Shown here: one piece after another, positions 57,936-64,000 of the stretch
Numbering within the stretch: position 1 is the stretch's first letter
Layout: each line of letters starts with the position of its first letter
Assembly: GCA_033283165.1 (NCBI GenBank)
Contig: JAWMQL010000001.1
Coordinates: 124,001 to 188,000, forward strand
Source: JAWMQL01 sp033283165
GTDB taxonomy: Bacteria > Pseudomonadota > Gammaproteobacteria > Pseudomonadales > Halieaceae
Direction: 5' to 3'
Length of the DNA: 64,000 bases
Position numbers and translations under genes: made by a program
Notes under the pieces: generated by a model
Seen by the model: only the letters and a program-made list of their open reading frames with translations
Database searches by the model: none
What the model was told of the DNA's origin: nothing

Positions 57936-60230
57936 CTAGAAGCGGTAGCGCGCTTCCAGTCCGATGGTGCGCGGCCTGTTGGTCACAATGCGCGGACGCC
58001 CGGGCATCTCGGCGGCGATGGAACGGTTGTCCGCGAGGTTCGCCCGCTCGTCGCTGACATTGTCGACGAACAGGGTGATATCCCAGCTCTCGTTCATTAC
58101 GCCACCGCGCAGGTTGTAGGCATCCCAACTGTCCCGCCCCACGATCGCGCCATTGTTGAAGCTGGTGCTGTCACCGTAGTAGTTACCGTCGGCGCGCAGA
58201 CGGCCGTCCCATTCGCCAAAGACCGGCCACACATACTCGATGGAGCCGGTAGCGGTCCAGTCGGGCACGCCGTGCAGCTCGTCACCCTCGAGGTAGCCCG
58301 GGAAGCCGGCCGCATCCTTGACCTCGGTCTCGGTATAGCCGATGCCCAACTGCAGGGTCAGGCCCTCGATCGGGGCGGCCGACATCTCCACCTCGAAGCC
58401 GGTGCTCTCCACATCGCCGATGTTGGCGTCGACCTGGAAACCACAGGCCAGTCGTTGCACCTGCAGCGCGTCGCTCCAGTCGATAAAGAACACCGCCGCA
58501 TTCAGGGAGACCCGGTTGTTGGCGAGAGTGGACTTGATGCCCGCCTCGTAGCTCCACAGGTCATCCGAGTCATAGGTCCGCAATTCGTCAGGATTGAGAC
58601 CCACCTCGGCCAGTTCGTCGCCGCACAGGGTCGGTGACAGCTGGCCGTTAACACCACCGATACGGAAACCCTTGGCTGCACTGGCGTAGACATTGACGTT
58701 GTCCGACGCATCGAATGAGGCCATCACTTTCGGGTTGATCCCGCTTTCGCTCTGGCTGCCTTTGAAAAAGCTCGGTCCGCCGTTGGCAAAGCCGTCGGAC
58801 GTTGACTGGAAATCGACCTTGGTGTCGTACCAGCGACCGCCCGCGGTCAGTGACAGCCGCTCTGTCACGTCCCAGGTGACCTCACCGTACACGGCCAGCT
58901 CCTCCACGTCTTCGGGCTGGTCGGTAATGAAGATCAGGTCGCCGGGAACGATATTCGCGGGGCCGCCGGCCGCCTCGTTGAGGGCGTCATTGACGCCGGG
59001 CTGCAGTGCCGGTGGATAGCCGCGGACAAATTCGTTATCGGCGTAGAATACACCCACCACGAAATTCCAGGGGCCGTCAAAGCTGCTGGTAAACCGGGTC
59101 TCGTGAGAGAAATTCTCGTACTCGGAAGTGGTCGACAGGGTGGATTCCAGCGGGAAAATGGGCAGCCCCACCGCAGCGCCGTAGATGAAGTCCAGGAAGG
59201 TGTGCTCTTCCTCGAATTCCTCTGTGTCGCGCTCGTAGTAGGCCGTGGTGGAGGTGATGTCGCCGGATTCAAGGGACCAGTTCAAGACCAGGCTGGCAAT
59301 CCACCACTCGTCTTCACCCGGCTCCTCGGAATCGAAAAAGCGCGGTGTGTCGGTGTTCTCGGGGTCGATGTCGGCGAAGGGCAGGCCGTCCGCCTCGATC
59401 TTCTGGTACATGATCTTTGGCGTGATCGAGAGGTTTTCCGTCACCATCCACTTGAGTGCGATCTGGCCGCCCCAGTAGTCTTCATCGTCGACATTCTCGT
59501 TTTCGCGGAATGCCGGTGTGGTGCCCGTGACTTCTTCCCCGGTCTGGTAATTGAGCCAGGTGGGATCGTAGACGCGGTCATATATGCCCGACAGGGAACC
59601 GTAGTAGCCGGCCACGCGCAGCCCCAGGGTGTCCTTGACCAGGGGAATATTGACGTTGCCGTCGACGGAGTAGTTCTGGTCGCCATCCTCCACGGTTGAC
59701 AGCGAGGTGTGCACCGCGCCGTAGACTTCGTCCAGGCTCGGCTGCTGTGTAATCAGGCGCACCGTGCCACCCATGGAACGGGCGCCGTACAGGGAGCCCT
59801 GGGGCCCGCGCAGTACCTCGATGCGCTCCAGGTCCAGGATCCTCGGTTGCAGCGCGGACGTCACCGGCACGTCGTCAATATAGAATCCGGTGGTCGCCGC
59901 CGAAGACTTGTCGCCGCTGCCGAATACGCCGCGCAGCGCCGGTGAGTTGGCGTCAAAGCGGCCGTCTGACTGGAAGGCGGTGCCGAGGTTAGGGATGCGG
60001 ACGGCAAAATCCAGGTAACTGTCGACCCCCATGTTTTCCAGTTCGCGTTCGGAGATCGCCGTGACGGACATGCCGATTTCCTGTAGCGACTGTTCGCGCT
60101 TGGTGGCGGTGACAAGCACCTCTTCCAGCCCGGCGAATTCCTGCGCAGCCACGGGACCGGACATCAGAACGGCCGCACAGGCCAGTGTGAGCGGTGTCGA
60201 TTTGAAGGGCACAGGTTTATTCTTTTGCAT
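57936..60230 (-). CDS. TonB-dependent outer-membrane receptor (TBDR 5)
   Basis: 764 aa from the ATG at 60230, chosen because GGAGT lies just ahead and the signal peptide (about 1-31, ending PVAAQ) begins there; the frame is open 55 codons further upstream without signal-like sequence. TonB-box-like LEEVLVTATKREQ, plug with RIEVLRGPQGSLYGARSMGG, barrel ending EARYRF. Tail to tail with the PQQ dehydrogenase and divergent from an AraC regulator, which may control it. Ligand unknown; PQQ or the alcohol substrate are possibilities. Confidence 0.92.
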   Translation of the reverse strand: MQKNKPVPFKSTPLTLACAAVLMSGPVAAQEFAGLEEVLVTATKREQSLQEIGMSVTAISERELENMGVDSYLDFAVRIPNLGTAFQSDGRFDANSPALRGVFGSGDKSSAATTGFYIDDVPVTSALQPRILDLERIEVLRGPQGSLYGARSMGGTVRLITQQPSLDEVYGAVHTSLSTVEDGDQNYSVDGNVNIPLVKDTLGLRVAGYYGSLSGIYDRVYDPTWLNYQTGEEVTGTTPAFRENENVDDEDYWGGQIALKWMVTENLSITPKIMYQKIEADGLPFADIDPENTDTPRFFDSEEPGEDEWWIASLVLNWSLESGDITSTTAYYERDTEEFEEEHTFLDFIYGAAVGLPIFPLESTLSTTSEYENFSHETRFTSSFDGPWNFVVGVFYADNEFVRGYPPALQPGVNDALNEAAGGPANIVPGDLIFITDQPEDVEELAVYGEVTWDVTERLSLTAGGRWYDTKVDFQSTSDGFANGGPSFFKGSQSESGINPKVMASFDASDNVNVYASAAKGFRIGGVNGQLSPTLCGDELAEVGLNPDELRTYDSDDLWSYEAGIKSTLANNRVSLNAAVFFIDWSDALQVQRLACGFQVDANIGDVESTGFEVEMSAAPIEGLTLQLGIGYTETEVKDAAGFPGYLEGDELHGVPDWTATGSIEYVWPVFGEWDGRLRADGNYYGDSTSFNNGAIVGRDSWDAYNLRGGVMNESWDITLFVDNVSDERANLADNRSIAAEMPGRPRIVTNRPRTIGLEARYRF

Positions 60231-60326
60231 AACAGACTCCTTGCGGGTGCCAGGGTTGATCAGGATGTACAGGGTGTTATTAGAATCCTTCCCCACGAAC
60301 CAGCAGAATAGCAGCAGGGCGGCCAT

Positions 60327-60370
60327 AGGTGAAAAGATAACTCCTGTGTAATATTGCCATGGTTTCACCT
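60327..60370. promoter_or_regulatory. Inverted repeat in the TBDR 5/AraC intergenic region
   Basis: AGGTGAAA (60327-60334) and TTTCACCT (60363-60370) are perfect inverted 8-mers 28 bases apart. GTGTAATATT and GCGTAATACT also recur at 60346 and 60421. Candidate AraC-type sites in the 215-base divergent region; no gene is seen there. Confidence 0.35.
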
Positions 60371-60445
60371 GGCTTGGGGCAATAGGAAGGGACACATAAA
60401 CTTGAGCTCGCCGGGTATTTGCGTAATACTCCGCTCACGTGATGG

Positions 60446-61432
60446 ATGATGTCGCGGGGTATACTAGTGTATAAAAGTGCCACCACAGAACTCGCGCCTG
60501 GCGTGGATCGCTTCGATTTTTTCGGCAGCGTCGTTAACGACCTGTTCTGCCCCATGGCCTGCGAACGCAATGTGCACTCTCCCGGTGACTTCAACGCCAC
60601 CGTGCTCAGCCAGCAATTGGGAGCGGTGGGATTTGCCGCGATCAAGAGCAGCCCGCTTGACGTCTATCGCCGCCGCACTGACATCGCGCGGGCTTCCGAA
60701 TCCAGTTACCTGGTGAAGATCCAGGTGCAGGGCGAGAGCCTGGTGCAGCAGTTGGGCCGCGAGGCTCACCTGACGCCCGGCGACTTCACCCTGTGCCAGA
60801 GTTCGGTACCCTATGAACTGCATTTCCGGGAGGAGTATTCACAGGTCATCCTCTCTGTCCCCCAGGCACTGCTGGATGAATGTGTCCAGCACCCTTACCA
60901 GCACCTCGGTGTGCGTATGGATGCGTCGGTGGGCGCCAACGGCCTGTTTACCCAGTTCGTCACCTCCATTGCGGGGCAGCTGGACAGGATGGACGGCGTA
61001 TTGGCACAGCGGCTGGAGGCCAATGTGATCGATCTGTTGGCCACAACCCTGGGCTATGCCCAGGAGGCGCAAAAGCGCGACCTGATAGCCAGTGGGGTGA
61101 AAGGGGAGTACCTGCAACGCATCAAACACTTTATACGCCGCCACCTGGATGATGATCGCCTGGGGCCGGAGTGGATTGCCGCAGCACATGATATTTCCAC
61201 CCGCTACCTGCATATGCTTTTCGAGTCCGAGAGCGTTTCTGTATCCCGCTATATCCAGCAACTTCGCCTCGAATCCTGTCGCGCTGCACTGATGGATCCC
61301 GCCTTTGCCGGCTATTCCGTTGCCGAGATAGCCTATCGATTCGGCTTCAAGGACGCCTCCCACTTCAGCAGGGCCTTCAAGTCCGAATTCGGCCAGGCGC
61401 CGGCCCGTTATCGCAAAGAGAGCCTCAGCTAG
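60446..61432 (+). CDS. AraC family regulator with FeaR-like sensor domain
   Basis: 328 aa (start uncertain: ATG 60446, or GTG 60467). N-terminal AraC_binding_2-type domain, recognised by YLVKIQVQGESLVQQLGREAHLTPGDFTLCQSSVPYELHF. C-terminal double helix-turn-helix: YLHMLFESESVSVSRYIQQLRLE and SVAEIAYRFGFKDASHFSRAFKSEFGQAPARYR. The same sensor class as E. coli FeaR, activator of phenylacetaldehyde dehydrogenase. Likely controls TBDR 5, the PQQ dehydrogenase or the aldehyde dehydrogenase nearby. Ends 8 bases inside the convergent efflux gene. Confidence 0.9.
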   Translation: MMSRGILVYKSATTELAPGVDRFDFFGSVVNDLFCPMACERNVHSPGDFNATVLSQQLGAVGFAAIKSSPLDVYRRRTDIARASESSYLVKIQVQGESLVQQLGREAHLTPGDFTLCQSSVPYELHFREEYSQVILSVPQALLDECVQHPYQHLGVRMDASVGANGLFTQFVTSIAGQLDRMDGVLAQRLEANVIDLLATTLGYAQEAQKRDLIASGVKGEYLQRIKHFIRRHLDDDRLGPEWIAAAHDISTRYLHMLFESESVSVSRYIQQLRLESCRAALMDPAFAGYSVAEIAYRFGFKDASHFSRAFKSEFGQAPARYRKESLS

Positions 61433-62636
61433 GTTCCTCCGGCGCCCTGGCGCGCCGCAGCATCAGGTAGCTACCGAGACAGCCCATCCCCATGGCGCCT
61501 ATCGCCAGCGCCATGGATAAGGGGGAGCCATCGTGATAGTGCCCGACCCCGATGCCGACCCCCGCCGCCAGAGTCATCTGGCAGAATCCCAGCAGCGAGG
61601 AAGAGGTGCCGGTGATCTGCGGAAAGGGTGCCAGTGCACCTGCCAGGGACTGGGGCATGATCACCCCGGCGCCAAACATGAACAGGGTCTGTGGCAGAAT
61701 TACGGCCCACACGCTGTGAACCTGGCCCAGAGCCAGCAGGGCCATGATGGCGCCAGACAGCGCTGCGAGGATGGCGCCGTACCCCACCAGTGTGTCGATG
61801 CCCAGTCGAAACGCGAATTTACCCGAGACGAAGGTGCCGGCCATATAGCCGGCGATGATAAAGGCAAAAAACAGTCCATACTGGCGCTCTTCGTAGCCCA
61901 GGAAGTTGATGATGACGAAGGGTGAGCCGGACAGAAAAGCGAACAGTCCGGCGGAAGCGAAGCTGAGGCAGAGGGCATACCAGCGCCAGTTGTGATGGCG
62001 CAGCAGGGCGGCATAACTACCCAGCAGAGCCTGCAGTTTCAGTGGCTGCTGGCTGCCCGGTGGCGCGGTTTCGGGAACCCTCAATACCAGCAGGTAAAGG
62101 CCGCCGAGTGCGTAGCAGGCCAGGAACAGGAAGATCGACTCCCAGCCAAACCAGACTGTCATGTAGCCGCCGATCACCGGCGCCAGCGCCGGGGCCAGGG
62201 CCATGGCTGTGCCGATGTAGGACAGCAGGCGGGCAGAATCCCGCGGCCCATGAACGTCGCGGACCATGGCCCGGCCCAGCACCGGTCCCGCGCTGCCCCC
62301 CAGGGCCTGCAACAGTCGCAACAGGCTGAGCGTCTCGATATTGTCTGCGAAGGCAATCCCCGCACTGCTGATGAAAAACAGCAGCATGCCTCCAATGAGT
62401 ACCGGTTTGCGGCCGAAGCGGTCGGACAGGGGGCCATAGAGCAACTGGGCCAGGGCGAATCCCAGCAGGAAAAGACTGAGGGTCTGCTGCACGCGGTCCA
62501 TACCCACGCCAAATGCCTGCATGATGCTGGGAAACGCTGGCAGGTACATATCCGTGGCCAGCGGGCCCACAGCTACCAGCCCCACGATGGTGGCGGTGGT
62601 GGTGAAAGCGGTGGGGGTGAACAGGCGGGGCGACAT
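61425..62636 (-). CDS. Bcr/CflA family drug-resistance MFS transporter
   Basis: 403 aa from ATG 62636 (an in-frame ATG lies 10 codons upstream). Twelve hydrophobic segments; DMYLPAFP after TM1 is the Bcr/CflA hallmark, and GPLSDRFGRKP (about 68-78) is MFS motif A. Proton-driven export of drugs or toxic metabolites. Its place between the AraC regulator and the aldehyde dehydrogenase may relate to export of toxic aromatics, but Bcr-type pumps are widespread. Confidence 0.92.
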   Translation of the reverse strand: MSPRLFTPTAFTTTATIVGLVAVGPLATDMYLPAFPSIMQAFGVGMDRVQQTLSLFLLGFALAQLLYGPLSDRFGRKPVLIGGMLLFFISSAGIAFADNIETLSLLRLLQALGGSAGPVLGRAMVRDVHGPRDSARLLSYIGTAMALAPALAPVIGGYMTVWFGWESIFLFLACYALGGLYLLVLRVPETAPPGSQQPLKLQALLGSYAALLRHHNWRWYALCLSFASAGLFAFLSGSPFVIINFLGYEERQYGLFFAFIIAGYMAGTFVSGKFAFRLGIDTLVGYGAILAALSGAIMALLALGQVHSVWAVILPQTLFMFGAGVIMPQSLAGALAPFPQITGTSSSLLGFCQMTLAAGVGIGVGHYHDGSPLSMALAIGAMGMGCLGSYLMLRRARAPEEPS

Positions 62637-62774
62637 GTGCGGAGCATAGCAGTTGCGGCGCCGCATCAGATGCACACTTCCCTGTGGGTCAATATCCCTT
62701 TTCCCTCGCGGCCAAGGCAGAATCCAGAAATTCTGCTTTAATCACCAGAGGATAAAGATAACAGGAGTGCCAAA

Positions 62775-64000
62775 ATGGCTGACTACCATATGATCATCGA
62801 TGGCAAGAAAGTGGCCACTGCCGAGACTTTCCCGGTACTCAATCCCGCCACCGAGCAGGTGATTGCCCAGTGCCCCAAGGCAAGCACGGAAGACCTGGAC
62901 AGCGCGGTGGCTGCGGCCCGCCGTGCATTTCCTTCCTGGAGCGTCACCGCGGACAGTGAACGCGCCCGCCTGATGCATGCCATCGCCGACGCCCTCGAGG
63001 CGCATAGTGACGAGTTGATCAAGCTGCTCACTCAGGAGCAGGGCAAGCCCCGGGGCGGCTTCGCCGGCCTGGGGGCGGGTTTCGAAATGGGCGGTGTCGG
63101 CGCCTGGTGTCACTACACGGCAGACCTGGACCTGCCGGTCGATGTAGTGCAGGACAACGACCAGGCCCGCATCGAAGTCCATCGCAAGCCCCTGGGAGTG
63201 GTAGGGTCCATCACGCCCTGGAACTTTCCCCTGATGATCGCCATCTGGCACGTCATCCCGGCCCTGCGCAGCGGCAATACGGTGGTGCTGAAACCCTCCG
63301 AGTACACGCCACTGACCACCCTGCGCGCGGCGGAGATCATGAACGAGGTGCTGCCCCCCGGTGTGTTCAACGTGGTCACCGGCGACGGCAGCCTCGGTGC
63401 GGCGATCTCTACCCACCCGGATATCAACAAGATCGTCTTCACCGGGTCCACTCCCACGGGCAAGAAAATCATGGAGAGCGCCGCGGGTAACCTCAAGCGC
63501 CTGACCCTGGAACTGGGTGGCAACGATGCCGCCATTGTCCTGCCCGACACCAATATCGCCGAGGCGGCGCCGAAGATATTCGCCACCGCGTTTATCAACA
63601 ACGGCCAGACCTGCGCCGCCCTCAAGCGTCTCTACGTGCACGAGGACATCTACGAGGAATTGTGCCAGGCCCTCGCAGAGATCGCTGCCAGCGTGACCAC
63701 CGGCGACGGCAGCGGCGACGTGGATTTCGGCCCGATCCAGAACCGCGCCCAGTATGAAAAGGTTTGCGCCATGGCCCGTGAGGCAAGGGAGAGCGGGGCC
63801 CGCTTCCTCACCGGGGGGGAGCCCATGGAGGGCCCCGGCTACTTCTTTCCGGTGACAATCGTGGCGGATATCGCCGAGGATACCCGGCTGGTGGCGGAGG
63901 AGCCTTTCGGGCCCATCCTGCCGGTGCTCAAGTTTACCGATGTGGAAGACGCTCTGGAGCGAGCCAACGACAGCGCCAGCGGCCTGGGTGGTTCGGTCTG
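62775..64000 (+). CDS. NAD(P)-dependent aldehyde dehydrogenase (3' end cut by window)
   Basis: First 408 codons of an open frame that runs off the window. ALDH superfamily: TPWNFPLM, GNTVVLKPSE, the FTGS NAD-binding segment, Glu 246 (ELGGND) and nucleophile Cys 280 (NNGQTCAA), then EEPFGPILPV. AGGAG precedes ATG 62775. Oxidises an aldehyde to the acid. It could take the product of the PQQ alcohol dehydrogenase (for example phenylacetaldehyde to phenylacetate), as inferred from neighbourhood; succinate-semialdehyde or betaine-aldehyde types cannot be excluded. Confidence 0.93.
   Translation, partial: MADYHMIIDGKKVATAETFPVLNPATEQVIAQCPKASTEDLDSAVAAARRAFPSWSVTADSERARLMHAIADALEAHSDELIKLLTQEQGKPRGGFAGLGAGFEMGGVGAWCHYTADLDLPVDVVQDNDQARIEVHRKPLGVVGSITPWNFPLMIAIWHVIPALRSGNTVVLKPSEYTPLTTLRAAEIMNEVLPPGVFNVVTGDGSLGAAISTHPDINKIVFTGSTPTGKKIMESAAGNLKRLTLELGGNDAAIVLPDTNIAEAAPKIFATAFINNGQTCAALKRLYVHEDIYEELCQALAEIAASVTTGDGSGDVDFGPIQNRAQYEKVCAMAREARESGARFLTGGEPMEGPGYFFPVTIVADIAEDTRLVAEEPFGPILPVLKFTDVEDALERANDSASGLGGSV

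Noticed and set aside
60231..60395. N-terminal extension of TBDR 5 upstream of ATG 60230
   Set aside because: The extension lacks a signal peptide, and a proper signal with ribosome site begins at 60230.

Overview
The window looks like a chromosome segment of a GC-rich marine gammaproteobacterium, most like the Cellvibrionales/Halieaceae (OM60/NOR5) group. The evidence is gene content only: recA-recX behind a gammaproteobacterial-type LexA box (CTG-N10-CAG), five large TonB-dependent receptors (TBDRs), two WS/DGAT-type acyltransferases and a complete aerobic phenylacetyl-CoA (paa) pathway. The taxon is an inference. No rRNA, tRNA, CRISPR array, prophage or complete insertion sequence was seen.

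Layout. 0-7.6 kb: a TBDR, a WS/DGAT acyltransferase with a long Lys/Pro/Ala tail, a YheT-like hydrolase, and a GCS2-like ligase coupled to an AspA/AstE-like deacylase. 7.6-24.9 kb: an accessory catabolic island. Minus strand: SDR, YtcJ-like amidohydrolase and C45-type Ntn hydrolase; then a HpaB-like monooxygenase, its flavin reductase, an amidase and a cupin. Plus strand: DUF3311-like/SSS symporter pair, DUF2848, DUF1445 hydro-lyase, TBDR, a second YtcJ-like amidohydrolase and a MarR regulator. A short remnant of a second HpaB-like gene marks the left edge. An 11-base AT-rich motif recurs upstream of three transcription units of the island. 25-29.2 kb: TBDR, recA and recX. 29.2-32.4 kb: an outer-membrane protein, the paaX repressor and divergent paaK. 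32.7-42.8 kb: TBDR, a penicillin-acylase-type lipoprotein, an exported amidase, a second WS/DGAT and a fused enoyl-CoA hydratase/3-hydroxyacyl-CoA dehydrogenase. 43-51.5 kb: paaZ-paaG-paaI-paaJ-paaABCDE plus an EthD-like gene. 51.5-54.7 kb: a two-gene b-type/tetraheme c-type cytochrome module, then a DUF485/ActP-like symporter. 54.7-64 kb: exported alpha/beta hydrolase, PQQ quinohemoprotein alcohol dehydrogenase, TBDR, AraC regulator, Bcr/CflA efflux pump and an aldehyde dehydrogenase cut by the window end.

How it may work together. From 29 kb onward the genes read as one aromatic-acid programme. Outer-membrane uptake and periplasmic amide cleavage (penicillin-acylase homologue, amidase), or alcohol and aldehyde oxidation (PQQ dehydrogenase, aldehyde dehydrogenase), could supply phenylacetate. 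PaaK activates it, PaaABCDE epoxidise the ring, PaaG isomerises it, PaaZ opens and oxidises it, and PaaJ plus the fused FadB-like enzyme complete beta-oxidation. No separate paaF or paaH is present, and the fused enzyme can fill both steps. The 7.7-24.9 kb island has the same architecture for an unknown substrate, probably amide-bearing and aromatic: TBDR, exported acylase/amidohydrolases, inner-membrane symporter, then cytosolic amidase and a two-component flavin monooxygenase. The substrate assignments are hypotheses; the gene families and their order are read from the sequence.
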